In this document: positions 24,426-32,794 of the stretch, piece after piece
Layout: each line of letters begins with the position of its first letter
Numbering within the stretch: position 1 is the first letter of the stretch
NCBI GenBank assembly: GCA_017554145.1
Contig: JAFZIZ010000015.1
Span: forward strand, 310,001-374,000
Origin: Prevotella sp.
GTDB lineage: Bacteria; Bacteroidota; Bacteroidia; Bacteroidales; Bacteroidaceae
DNA: 64,000 nucleotides
Direction of reading: 5' to 3'
Notes under the pieces: generated by a model
Told to the model about the DNA's origin: nothing
Seen by the model: only the letters and a program-made list of their open reading frames with translations
Database searches by the model: none
Position numbers and translations under genes: made by a program

Positions 24426-25583
24426 TTACTTTAGCATTGCAGATGCTATGCGTCTTGCCTCTGCATCCGTAGCGACATACGTGTCGTACGTTGGATTGGC
24501 GTCGAAGGTACATTTCACCATTGTCTCTGCAATGATATCACTCATCTGTAGGAAACTGCACTTATCCTCCAGGAAGCCACGATTGACAATCTCGTTGGCG
24601 GCATTCACGATACACGGCATATTACCGCCTTTCTGTATCGCCTCGAAGGCAAGGGCAAGACAACGGAACTTCTTCAGGTCGGGCTCAAAGAAATCCAGAT
24701 GCTGGGCGGCAAAGAGGTCGAGTCGCTCACTGGAGAGCGTCAGTCGCTTCGGATACGAGAACGCATATTGTATGGGCAGTCGCATATCGGGAACACCGAG
24801 TTGCGCCTTCACGGCACCGTCTTCAAACTGTACGGCACTATGTACGATACTCTGTGGGTGTACCAGCACCTCTATCTGCGACGCCTTCACGCCAAACAGC
24901 CATTTCGCCTCAATCACCTCAAAGCCCTTGTTCATCATCGTCGCCGAGTCGATGGTGATCTTCGCTCCCATGTCCCATGTCGGATGACGCAGGGCATCGT
25001 CCTTCGTCACCTTGGCAATCTGTTCCATAGACATATTACGGAAAGGACCACCACTGGCTGTCAACAATATCTTCTCGATGGGGTTATGGTCTTCACCCAC
25101 CAGACTCTGGAAGATAGCAGAATGCTCACTGTCAACGGGCAGGATAGGGGTGTGGTACTGTGTGGCGAGCGCCTGAATCAGTTCTCCAGCCACCACCAGT
25201 GTCTCTTTATTGGCAAGGGCGATAGCCTTCTTCGCCTTGATGGCGTGTATCGTAGGTGAGAGACCTGCGAAACCTACCATCGCTGTCAGCACCATATCGA
25301 TGGGATTCGCCTCTACAATCTCATCGAGCGCCTGCTTACCTGCATACACCTTTACGTCGGGCATGTCGTCCATCAGCCGTTTCAGTTCGTCGTAACGCTC
25401 CTCGTTGGCGATGACGATGGCGGCAGGATTGAATCGATGGGCTTGTTCTGCCAGCAGTTCCACCTTATTATTGGCAGTTAGACAATACACTTCATAGAGG
25501 TCGTTATGCTCCTCGATGACCTGTAGCGCCTGTGTACCAATAGAACCTGTAGAGCCGAGTATGGCAATTTGTCTTTTTTTCAT
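24426..25583 (-). CDS. dxr: 1-deoxy-D-xylulose 5-phosphate reductoisomerase
   Basis: A 385-residue cytoplasmic enzyme making 2-C-methyl-D-erythritol 4-phosphate from DXP with NADPH. The dinucleotide motif GSTGSIGTQAL starts at residue 9; metal and substrate residues are in LPVDSEHSAIFQ and the ASGGPFR motif is present. The start overlaps rimM by 4 bp. Shares the MEP pathway with ispF at 12902. Confidence 0.98.
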   Translation of the reverse strand: MKKRQIAILGSTGSIGTQALQVIEEHNDLYEVYCLTANNKVELLAEQAHRFNPAAIVIANEERYDELKRLMDDMPDVKVYAGKQALDEIVEANPIDMVLTAMVGFAGLSPTIHAIKAKKAIALANKETLVVAGELIQALATQYHTPILPVDSEHSAIFQSLVGEDHNPIEKILLTASGGPFRNMSMEQIAKVTKDDALRHPTWDMGAKITIDSATMMNKGFEVIEAKWLFGVKASQIEVLVHPQSIVHSAVQFEDGAVKAQLGVPDMRLPIQYAFSYPKRLTLSSERLDLFAAQHLDFFEPDLKKFRCLALAFEAIQKGGNMPCIVNAANEIVNRGFLEDKCSFLQMSDIIAETMVKCTFDANPTYDTYVATDAEARRIASAMLK

Positions 25584-26086
25584 ATATCTAATAATCCTTC
25601 TGGGATTTGCATGGTTATCGTTCTTTTCTGCATATCAACCCGAGTAATCAGATCGTCTGTGGCAGGAATCAGTTTTCCGTCTTCCAACTCAAAGAGGATA
25701 TTGGCAGTACTGTCGTCAATGGAGGCGATGGTGCTGATGGTCTCTCCCGTTTTTGCTTCGACTAATTCGAAGCCTACGAGACTTGAGAGAGAGGGCATGT
25801 CTTCCTCTTCTGCCAGTTCACGAGGGAAAAACACGTTGCAACCTGTCAACTCAGCGGCACGTTGCTGCGTGTCGATATCGCAGAACTTCACCAGTGCCAG
25901 CGAGTCAGAGCGGAAGCGGTATTCCTCCATGAAGAACGGTACAAGGATGCCGTCAATCTCGAGGACGAGATAGTCGTTGTCTGTACGGTCGAAGATATCA
26001 TCGTCAAACTGGAAGGTGATCTCCCCCTTGACTCCGTGCGTCTTACCCAGCCTGCCTATCTTGTAAACCTCTTCTTCTCGTATCAT
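25580..26086 (-). CDS. rimM: 16S rRNA processing protein RimM
   Basis: A 168-residue ribosome maturation factor that binds S19 during 30S assembly. The N-terminal KIGRLGKTHGVKGEITFQF and the C-terminal PRC-barrel segment (SSLVGFELVEAKTGETI through IPATDDLITRVDMQKRTITMQIPEGLLD) are typical, with the final EGLLD motif intact. It overlaps both murA and dxr by 4 bp, so translation of the three is coupled. Confidence 0.96.
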   Translation of the reverse strand: MIREEEVYKIGRLGKTHGVKGEITFQFDDDIFDRTDNDYLVLEIDGILVPFFMEEYRFRSDSLALVKFCDIDTQQRAAELTGCNVFFPRELAEEEDMPSLSSLVGFELVEAKTGETISTIASIDDSTANILFELEDGKLIPATDDLITRVDMQKRTITMQIPEGLLDI

Positions 26087-27402
26087 ACTCTCTCAATCTT
26101 CGCTCCTAAGGCATTCAGTCGTCCCTCGATGTTCTCGTAGCCACGGTCTATCTGTTCAATATTACTGATGAGGCTGGTGCCGTTGGCACTCAGTGCTGCA
26201 ATCAGCAGAGCGATACCTGCGCGGATATCAGGACTCGACATACGCTGTGCACGAAGCGTCAACTTACGGTCATGTCCTACGACAACAGCGCGATGAGGGT
26301 CGCAGAGGATGATTTGTGCACCCATATCGATGAGTTTGTCGACGAAGAACAGACGACTTTCAAACATCTTCTGATGGAACAGCACAGAGCCGCGAGCCTG
26401 TGTAGCCACGACGATGAGCACACTGAGCAAGTCAGGTGTGAGTCCTGGCCAAGGGGCATCTGCCAGCGTCATGATGGTGCCGTCGATAAACGAGTCCACC
26501 ACAAGGTGTTTCTGACGGGGGATATAAAGGTCATCACCATCTGTCTCCACCTTCACACCCAGTCGGCGGAAGGCATCGGGGATGATGCCGAGGTCTTTCA
26601 GTGATACGTTCTTGATGCGGATACCGTTGCCCACCATCGCTGCCATACCGATAAACGAGCCCACCTCAATCATGTCGGGCAGCAAACGGTGTTCCGTACC
26701 ATGCAGGCTCTTCACGCCATCGATGGTCAACAGGTTACTGCCAATGCCATTGATCTTGGCACCCATATTGTTCAGCATGTGACAGAGTTGCTGGAGATAA
26801 GGTTCACAGGCAGCGTTATAGATGGTGGTCATACCTTCTGCAAAGACGGCAGCCATTACGATATTCGCCGTACCCGTTACGGAAGCTTCGTCGAGCAACA
26901 TATATGTGCCCTTCAGTTTCTTCGCCCCAATCTCATAGACGTTACGTTCGTCGATATGGCGGAACTTCGCACCCAGATATTTGAATCCCAAGAAGTGGGT
27001 GTCCAGTCGACGACGACCTATCTTGTCGCCACCGGGCTTGGTGATAATCGCCTTACCCATACGAGCCAACAGCGGACCGATCATCATCACGGAGCCACGC
27101 AGTGCAGCACACTTATGTACGAACTCGTCGCTCTCCAGATATTTCAGGTCCAACTCGTCGGCTTGGAAAGAATAACTATTCGCTTTTGGCTCTTGGCTTT
27201 TGGCTTTCTTTACCTTTACGCCGATATCCTTCAGCAGTTGGATGAGGTTATTGACATCGCGGATGTCAGGGATATTGTGAATCACCACCTTCTCATGCGT
27301 CAGCAGCGTGGCACAGATCACCTGCAGTGCCTCGTTTTTCGCACCCTGTGGGGTAATCGTGCCGCTCAGCAAGTGTCCGCCCTCAATCTTGAATGATGCC
27401 AT
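26083..27402 (-). CDS. murA: UDP-N-acetylglucosamine 1-carboxyvinyltransferase
   Basis: A 439-residue cytoplasmic enzyme catalysing the first committed step of peptidoglycan synthesis with PEP. The start MASFKIEGGHLLSGTITPQGAKNEAL matches the family, including the Lys of the KN motif. In place of the usual PEP-binding Cys loop the segment around 105-125 reads ARMGKAIITKPGGDKIGRRRLDTH, with no Cys at the expected spot, which would fit the Asp-type, fosfomycin-insensitive class. Residues about 65-77 (KKAKSQEPKANSY) are encoded by heptamer repeats and look like an insertion in a variable loop. Confidence 0.95.
   Translation of the reverse strand: MASFKIEGGHLLSGTITPQGAKNEALQVICATLLTHEKVVIHNIPDIRDVNNLIQLLKDIGVKVKKAKSQEPKANSYSFQADELDLKYLESDEFVHKCAALRGSVMMIGPLLARMGKAIITKPGGDKIGRRRLDTHFLGFKYLGAKFRHIDERNVYEIGAKKLKGTYMLLDEASVTGTANIVMAAVFAEGMTTIYNAACEPYLQQLCHMLNNMGAKINGIGSNLLTIDGVKSLHGTEHRLLPDMIEVGSFIGMAAMVGNGIRIKNVSLKDLGIIPDAFRRLGVKVETDGDDLYIPRQKHLVVDSFIDGTIMTLADAPWPGLTPDLLSVLIVVATQARGSVLFHQKMFESRLFFVDKLIDMGAQIILCDPHRAVVVGHDRKLTLRAQRMSSPDIRAGIALLIAALSANGTSLISNIEQIDRGYENIEGRLNALGAKIERV
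27183..27210. repeat. 7-bp tandem repeats inside murA
   Basis: Four units CTTTTGG, CTCTTGG, CTTTTGG, CTTTCTT, in frame. The same unit sequences recur in the lutC-lutB gap (59875-59895). Confidence 0.85.
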
Positions 27403-27413
27403 ATCTTCTGGGG

Positions 27414-28022
27414 TTATTTTTTCCGTTTTCCGTTTCTCTTTCCGTTCTCATTACCAGCCGACATAGGGATATTGTCGAAGCGGAACGTGTTGAGGTCAAT
27501 CTGTATCTTACCGTCTGTAAAGCGGGCGAGATCGTCAGCCACCTTCTCATCATCCATCGAACCATGACCCCATGCAGCGAGATTACGCTTCATCTGATTC
27601 GCTGTCAGGCGTACCAGTTCATCACGCTCTTCTCCCTCAGGCATCGTCTTAAGTTTGTCGAAGACTTCCTCCAACAGATGTCCGTAGTGGCGCAAATGGG
27701 TGTTTCCCTGTGGAAGTTCCATCGGTGCGGGCTTCGAGTGAATCTTCTCTGCCTCACTCACGTCGAAAGGCCAGTCAATATCCAGTTGTTGATGACTCAT
27801 CAGGTAGAGATGGTCCCACAGCGTCTGCTCGTAGTCTGTACTCTCATGCAGTTGTGGGTTCTTGCTCTCCATCAGTCGTACGATAGTCTTGGCACATTTC
27901 AGTCGCTCCGCCTTGTCGGGCAGACTGACCGCATGGTCTATCATCTTCTGAATCTCCCGTCCGTATTCGGGCATCAGCAACTTCTCTCGTTGCGTGTTGT
28001 AATCTAATCCTTCTATATTCAT
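27414..28022 (-). CDS. DUF4290 family protein
   Basis: A protein of about 202 residues that matches the DUF4290 family found across Bacteroidetes next to murA: LDYNTQREKLLMPEYGREIQKMIDHA at the start, then LWDHLYLMSHQQLDIDWPF. No enzymatic motif is visible and it has no signal peptide, so it is cytoplasmic. The tail ends in a run of Lys/Arg/Asn (NENGKRNGKRKK). The first ATG of the frame is 28034, but the one at 28022 lies just past a repeat array that fills the gap and fits the family start better. Function unknown; the context suggests a link to envelope or translation. Confidence 0.85.
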   Translation of the reverse strand: MNIEGLDYNTQREKLLMPEYGREIQKMIDHAVSLPDKAERLKCAKTIVRLMESKNPQLHESTDYEQTLWDHLYLMSHQQLDIDWPFDVSEAEKIHSKPAPMELPQGNTHLRHYGHLLEEVFDKLKTMPEGEERDELVRLTANQMKRNLAAWGHGSMDDEKVADDLARFTDGKIQIDLNTFRFDNIPMSAGNENGKRNGKRKK

Positions 28023-28024
28023 AT

Positions 28025-28048
28025 TAACTTTCAACTTTCATCTTTCAA
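28025..28048. repeat. 7-bp repeats in the tsaB-DUF4290 gap
   Basis: About three and a half units related to AACTTTC, ending next to the tsaB stop codon. Confidence 0.7.
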
Positions 28049-28738
28049 CTAAATCAGCGGTTTCGCCTTGATGGCTACAAAATCCTTCAGGTAGAAAGGC
28101 ACGAAGTAGGCGACATCCTCCGTCTGCCCGTTCAGCAGACGCTTCTCAGCCAATGGCTGCATCCACTTGGCGATAGGCTCAATACCGTCGATATAGTGGG
28201 CATTGGGATGATTGATGGTCTCCATACACTTCTTCGCACCGTTACCAAAGAAGTACACAGGGTGCTCGTCGAGCCACTGCTTATAAGTCTCCGCCGTCAC
28301 CACATCGGCACTCACAGGACGTACTTCCTTTAGTGCTCTGTCGTAGAGGGCAGCATATACCTCCATCCTCCGTGCATCCAGCATCGGACAGAGTAGAGCA
28401 TCATCTTCTGGAATTTCGCGCAACAGGACGGGCACACAGAGCAGTTCCAATGTTGGTACGGCTATCAGTTTCAGGTTACGCCCATAACAGATACCCTTCG
28501 CCATCGACACACCGATGCGCAAACCCGTATAGGAACCTGGTCCGCAACTCACGGCAACAGCATCAAACGGGATGGCGTGACTGTCTGTAAACGACAGCGC
28601 CTCGTCCACCATCGAGCCTAGTCGTTCCGCATGGTTCGGACCGCTATGGTCCTCCTCATGATAGATGCAGTGGCTGTCTTCCGAAACGGCGACAGAGCAT
28701 ACCGACGTGCTGGTCTCTATATGTAGTATGCACGACAT
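28049..28738 (-). CDS. tsaB: tRNA threonylcarbamoyladenosine biosynthesis protein TsaB
   Basis: A 229-residue ASKHA-fold protein of the complex that makes t6A37 in ANN-decoding tRNAs. HIETSTSVCSVAV at the start, PNHAERLGSMVDEAL and AVSCGPGSYTGLRIGVSMAKG are the family's signatures. It partners with TsaD and TsaE, not encoded here. First gene of the murA-dxr-rseP operon, with a textbook promoter 28 nt upstream. Confidence 0.96.
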   Translation of the reverse strand: MSCILHIETSTSVCSVAVSEDSHCIYHEEDHSGPNHAERLGSMVDEALSFTDSHAIPFDAVAVSCGPGSYTGLRIGVSMAKGICYGRNLKLIAVPTLELLCVPVLLREIPEDDALLCPMLDARRMEVYAALYDRALKEVRPVSADVVTAETYKQWLDEHPVYFFGNGAKKCMETINHPNAHYIDGIEPIAKWMQPLAEKRLLNGQTEDVAYFVPFYLKDFVAIKAKPLI

Positions 28739-28766
28739 TTCTTCTTTTCTTGTTGATTATAAGGTG

Positions 28767-28798
28767 CAAAATTACTACATTTTTTGCAGGTCACCAAA
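28767..28798 (-). promoter_or_regulatory. Promoter of the tsaB-rseP operon
   Basis: On the minus strand TTTG (28795-28798), 20 nt, TAATTTTG (28767-28774). Confidence 0.75.
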
Positions 28799-28860
28799 TT
28801 TTCGTCCCGATTTTGTCCCTCCGCTATCGTTGAGGAGAGGGCAGGCAGTGTTCGTCCTCT

Positions 28861-29784
28861 TTATTTCACCGTAAAAGTATAGTCGAAGCTATAGGTGCGC
28901 ACGTAGGCAAGACCATTACGGATGACCACATCGTTCACCATCTTCTTTACAGGAATCTTTTGTACACGCTGACCACTGTATTTGTCGAGTACATAGAGAT
29001 TGTCAGCCTCGCCAGTGAATCCGTAGCCGCAGATGATAGAGTTATTGTAGATGGTAAACTGTGAGTTACAGGTCAGTGGCTGTGTCGTCCAGATAATCTC
29101 TTCGTTTTCCATGTCGAAGGCAGTGATATAGCCAGTCTGATAACCTGCACCGTCGGAATAACCGTTAGAGCCGTGAGCCACATAGAGGATGTTGCCTTCA
29201 ATCATGAAGTCCTCCACGCTTTGGTAGTTACCCATCAGCGTCGTTTTCGGAGAGAACTTGTAGTTCACGAAATCGTAGGCAGCATAGAGCGTCTGCTGCT
29301 GCTCGTCGGTAATGACGACTTTCATCGTATAACCCCAGTGTTCGCCATAAGTGGTAATGAGATATCCGCCAGTCTTATAACTAAAACGGGGTCCGAACAC
29401 ATCCATAGGTGTCTCGACGCGCTGTTTGCGACGAGTCAAGTCGTTGTTGAGATACCAGTCATCGTCGTCGATAATCTGGTTCGCTTTGCAAGACTGCTGT
29501 TGCAGTCTTACCTGCTTACGATTCATATCACGCTTCAGAACATGACCTGTGAAATCGGGACCAGGCACAATCGTATAGTTGATCTGTTCTATATTTGCGG
29601 CATTAAATGCGCCTTTGGCAGTCAACTTATAGTCTGCCTTAAACGCTTCGTCACGCTGCGGATAGGTCTTCAATTGTGCTGCAGGCTTTTTCTTCGCTAC
29701 CGCTTTCTTCTGTGCATACAAGGGAGCGGGCAACATCAGACATGCCAATGCTAATGTGGAAAGGATTCTTGCTGTTCTTTTCAT
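28861..29784 (-). CDS. Secreted beta-propeller-like protein of unknown function
   Basis: A 307-residue exported protein; signal peptide ends near PLYAQ (about 25), followed by a Lys-rich stretch (KKAVAKKKPAAQLK). The C-terminal half has repeated propeller-like segments: EGNILYVAHGSN, TGYITAFDMENEEIIWTTQPL, YVLDKYSGQRVQKIPV and NGLAYVRTYSFDYTFTV, recalling PQQ/BamB-type blades, but only three or so are visible, too few for a full propeller. No catalytic site was found. It stands alone between tsaB and the divergent nhaC; a TACTTTTG box lies at 29820-29827 on its strand. Confidence 0.65.
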   Translation of the reverse strand: MKRTARILSTLALACLMLPAPLYAQKKAVAKKKPAAQLKTYPQRDEAFKADYKLTAKGAFNAANIEQINYTIVPGPDFTGHVLKRDMNRKQVRLQQQSCKANQIIDDDDWYLNNDLTRRKQRVETPMDVFGPRFSYKTGGYLITTYGEHWGYTMKVVITDEQQQTLYAAYDFVNYKFSPKTTLMGNYQSVEDFMIEGNILYVAHGSNGYSDGAGYQTGYITAFDMENEEIIWTTQPLTCNSQFTIYNNSIICGYGFTGEADNLYVLDKYSGQRVQKIPVKKMVNDVVIRNGLAYVRTYSFDYTFTVK

Positions 29785-29855
29785 AATGGTTTTGTTTTAA
29801 GTTTGAATAATCCCTGCTGCAAAAGTAATAAAAAAAGATGAGAAACAAAAAATTC

Positions 29856-29887
29856 TTTGGATTTCTGTTCTTTTAATCGTATCTTTG
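29856..29887 (+). promoter_or_regulatory. Promoter of nhaC
   Basis: TTTG (29856-29859), exactly 20 nt, TATCTTTG (29880-29887). The box ends 5 nt before the ATG at 29893, so the mRNA should be leaderless. Confidence 0.8.
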
Positions 29888-29892
29888 CATCC

Positions 29893-31320
29893 ATGAAACG
29901 GACAGACATTATCCCTCATCCCCTTGTTGCACTCATTCCAGTAGTGGTGCTTATTGTCTTCCTTGCCGTGGTGATTTCCCTTTTCGGGAGTGAATCATTG
30001 AGTGGAGGCAGTCAGATCGCCTTATTGATGGGAATGGCAGTCTGTGTGAGTGTCTCGATGGCGTTCTATCGGGTGAAGTGGAAGACATTTGAGCAACAAA
30101 TCAAGGCAACGTTGGGCGAGGTATCCATTACATTATTGATCCTGTTGTGTGTGGGTATGCTATCTGGTTCGTGGATGATTAGTGGTATTGTTCCTACCTT
30201 AATCTATTATGGGGTACAAATCATGTCTCCTCAGTTCTTTCTCGTGTCGGCATGTGTCATCTGTGCATTGGTATCCCTGTTGTCGGGTAGTTCATGGACT
30301 ACCATCGCTACTATAGGTGTTGCCTTACTGGGTATCTCCCATGCACTTGGTATCTCTGAGGCATGGACAGCAGGAGCAATTATCTCAGGTGCTTATTTCG
30401 GAGATAAGATGTCACCGCTGAGTGATACCACTATCCTCGCCTCATCGACCACGGGAACAGACCTCTTCGTGCATATCCGTTATATGATGCTTACCACCAC
30501 GCCGACATTTCTCATTACTCTCGCCATCTTCTTCGTAGCAGGGCTGGGCAATGGAAATGGGGCGGAATTGCAGATAAACCAATATACCGAAGGACTGTCG
30601 CGCACATTCAATATATCATTATGGACATTGCTCGTGCCGTTGCTGACAGGTATTTTAATAGCCAAACGGGTGCCTTCGCTCATCGTTCTCTTTGCCTCGT
30701 CAGTGATGGCAGGTATAGTTGCCCTGATACTCCAGCCGCATGTTCTTACGGAGATCGGTGGTGGATTGGTTCGTGCACTCGCCATTACTTATTATGGAGC
30801 AACGGCAGTAGATAGCGGTAATACATCGCTCAACGAACTAATCTCTACAGGTGGTATGGCCGGTATGCTCAATACCATCTGGCTCATTCTTTGTGCTATG
30901 TGTTTTGGGGCGTCGATGGTAGCAAGTCGTATGATTGAGAGTATCACACAGGTGATTATCCATTGGGTACGTAATAGGGTGAGTCTGGTGTCTTCTACCG
31001 TCGGTACGGGCATCTTTCTCAATATCACCACTGGCGACCAGTTTATCTCTATCGTGTTGAATGCCGATATGTATAAGGAAGTGTATCGTGAACAGGGCTA
31101 TGAGTCGCGTCTGTTGAGTCGTTCCTGTGAGGATTCAGCCACTGTTACTTCCGTATTGATTCCTTGGAACACCTGTGGAATGACACAATCTACTGTCCTC
31201 GGTGTTCCCACGCTGACCTATCTTCCGTATTGTTTCTTCAATATCATCAGTCCCTTCATGAGCATCTTCATTGCTGCTCTTGGCTGGCGAATATTTAGGA
31301 AGCCCTATCAGGAAACATAA
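29893..31320 (+). CDS. nhaC: Na+/H+ antiporter of the NhaC family
   Basis: A 475-residue inner-membrane protein with 11-12 predicted helices. Signature segments of the family are SGSSWTTIATIGVALLGI, AGAIISGAYFGDKMSPLSDTTILAS (conserved Asp residues of ion binding) and the late SRSCEDSATVTSVLIPWNTCG. It would swap cytoplasmic Na+ for H+. A longer reading from 29857 would overlap the promoter, so ATG 29893 was chosen. Single-gene unit ended by a perfect hairpin. Confidence 0.94.
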   Translation: MKRTDIIPHPLVALIPVVVLIVFLAVVISLFGSESLSGGSQIALLMGMAVCVSVSMAFYRVKWKTFEQQIKATLGEVSITLLILLCVGMLSGSWMISGIVPTLIYYGVQIMSPQFFLVSACVICALVSLLSGSSWTTIATIGVALLGISHALGISEAWTAGAIISGAYFGDKMSPLSDTTILASSTTGTDLFVHIRYMMLTTTPTFLITLAIFFVAGLGNGNGAELQINQYTEGLSRTFNISLWTLLVPLLTGILIAKRVPSLIVLFASSVMAGIVALILQPHVLTEIGGGLVRALAITYYGATAVDSGNTSLNELISTGGMAGMLNTIWLILCAMCFGASMVASRMIESITQVIIHWVRNRVSLVSSTVGTGIFLNITTGDQFISIVLNADMYKEVYREQGYESRLLSRSCEDSATVTSVLIPWNTCGMTQSTVLGVPTLTYLPYCFFNIISPFMSIFIAALGWRIFRKPYQET

Positions 31321-31346
31321 AAAAGAGAGGCAAGAACCTCTCTTTT
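31321..31346. terminator. Bidirectional terminator between nhaC and tRNA-Lys
   Basis: Perfect 10-bp stem AAAAGAGAGG/CCTCTCTTTT with a 6-nt loop; the stem ends supply T-rich tails in both directions. Confidence 0.8.
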
Positions 31347-31349
31347 CCG

Positions 31350-31422
31350 TGATCCGTTTGGGGCTCGAACCCAAGACCCCAACATTAAAAGTGTTGTGCT
31401 CTACCAACTGAGCTAACGGATC
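31350..31422 (-). tRNA. tRNA-Lys (anticodon TTT)
   Basis: A complete 73-nt cloverleaf on the minus strand: acceptor GATCCGT/ACGGATC, D-arm with AGCTCAGTTGGTAGAGC, anticodon loop CTTTTAA, and T-arm GGGTTCGAGCCC. CCA is not encoded. It is transcribed toward the nhaC terminator. Confidence 0.97.
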
Positions 31423-31527
31423 GACCTTTATTTTAAGGGTGCAATGATGGTGCAAATCGAGTGCAAAAAGCAGGCTTTTTGCCGAGGTGCAGCCCATCAT
31501 CGCAGGCGATTTCATCGAAATCGGCTG

Positions 31528-31559
31528 CAAAGTTACAATGATTTTTTGAATCTGCCAAA
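31528..31559 (-). promoter_or_regulatory. Promoter of tRNA-Lys
   Basis: On the minus strand TTTG (31556-31559), exactly 20 nt, TAACTTTG (31528-31535). The precursor would carry a leader of about 100 nt with an 8-bp hairpin (31465-31484) before the mature 5' end. Confidence 0.7.
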
Positions 31560-31579
31560 TTTATCGGAAGTTTTTTCTC

Positions 31580-32788
31580 TTAGTGCTCGTGCAGATGCCA
31601 TACGCTAAGTACTTTTCGGCGAATGGCAACATAGTTGAGAATACCTACTAACAAATAGAGTGCCAGTCCTGTGAAAAGGGCAGGGGTAAGGCTGGAAGCA
31701 CTGAAACTGGGATAGAGTTGTCCGAAGAGGGGAAGATAGTAACTTCGCAGCGAGAGGACGATAACAATGGAGAGTATTAATACCAGTGTATTGAGACTAA
31801 TGGTTAGCAAGTGGTAGGGGCGTGCTACTGCCTGAGGGGAATAGCCGATGAGCAGGAGATTATCGATTTTCTCAGTATTCTTCTGCAGCAACAGGAAGAT
31901 GCTGAGTAGAAGGACATAGAAGGCGAGGGCACTGATGATAAGTCCCACGACAAGGACAATGCTGATGATGATACGCAGGAAGTATGCCGTACGGGCTGCT
32001 TCGGCATCATCCGCTTCTGTCTCGTAACTATTGCTCTTCAGGAACTTGTCGATCTGTTCATCAGCAGGATTGCTGACGGTGACGATAAGGCGTGAGGGCT
32101 CCGGCTGGCGGTTGGGCGACAGCTTCGCATTCATCACGTCCATGAAATGCTGGGGTACGAGGATGGTGTTGAGCTTCTTGGAGAAGGCCACTACATGTCC
32201 GGAGAGTTCGCGACGATCTGCAGTCCCCCTTAAATAGAAACGTATCTTCACCATCGATACGAGACTCTCGGAGAGAGCGGGAAGCCCCTGACTGCTGGCA
32301 AAGCCGAAGTTATAAAGGTTGAGGTAGTTGCGGGGCAGGATGATGGGCACTTCCTCGTCACCTTCCTGCCACTTCCAATGGGAGAGGTCGACATCGATAA
32401 ACTCGTCGGGTACTGCCTCGAAGAACATCTCCGTAGAGAACTGTACACCCAACCGTTGGCTGCCAAGGGTGGCAACAACACTGAAAAGGGAGGGTGTAAA
32501 GGTGCCTACATTACTGACAAACGACTGCTTCCGTACATCGTCAATCTCCTCGGCGGTGAATGTGGGTGCTTTGCCTGTCAGGGTACGAACGGTGCTCACA
32601 TGCTTAGCCATCACCATCTGTCCTGGTTTCATGAAGCTGTCGCTGCCCGTAAACATCGGAATGATGTCCGTAGCAAACTGGATAGCTGCCAGAACGATTG
32701 TCATACCACAGAGGTTGGCGAGCACGAAGCCCGCCAACTGTCCTGCGTTCATATGTCGGCTTAAAAGCCTGTAGAGCAAATTGTTCAC
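31580..32788 (-). CDS. FtsX-like permease without a visible ATPase partner
   Basis: A 402-residue inner-membrane protein. One helix near residues 17-45, a periplasmic domain of about 220 residues, then three helices (about 273-305, 325-350, 365-390) form the MacB/FtsX topology. No ABC ATPase gene lies in the window, so either a distant ATPase serves it or it acts alone. It begins 6 bp after the DUF4836 lipoprotein stop and is probably co-transcribed with it. The exported substrate is unknown. Confidence 0.8.
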   Translation of the reverse strand: MNNLLYRLLSRHMNAGQLAGFVLANLCGMTIVLAAIQFATDIIPMFTGSDSFMKPGQMVMAKHVSTVRTLTGKAPTFTAEEIDDVRKQSFVSNVGTFTPSLFSVVATLGSQRLGVQFSTEMFFEAVPDEFIDVDLSHWKWQEGDEEVPIILPRNYLNLYNFGFASSQGLPALSESLVSMVKIRFYLRGTADRRELSGHVVAFSKKLNTILVPQHFMDVMNAKLSPNRQPEPSRLIVTVSNPADEQIDKFLKSNSYETEADDAEAARTAYFLRIIISIVLVVGLIISALAFYVLLLSIFLLLQKNTEKIDNLLLIGYSPQAVARPYHLLTISLNTLVLILSIVIVLSLRSYYLPLFGQLYPSFSASSLTPALFTGLALYLLVGILNYVAIRRKVLSVWHLHEH

Positions 32789-32794
32789 TGGGAA

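Noticed and set aside
26689-27396. A 235-codon plus-strand frame opposite murA
   Set aside because: MurA is certain on the minus strand; the reverse reading shows no domain.
31135-31530. A minus-strand frame covering tRNA-Lys
   Set aside because: It reads through the tRNA, the terminator and the end of nhaC, so it cannot be a gene.
31350-31579. Attachment site of a mobile element at tRNA-Lys
   Set aside because: No integrase, no repeat of the tRNA 3' end nearby, and all neighbours look like core genes.
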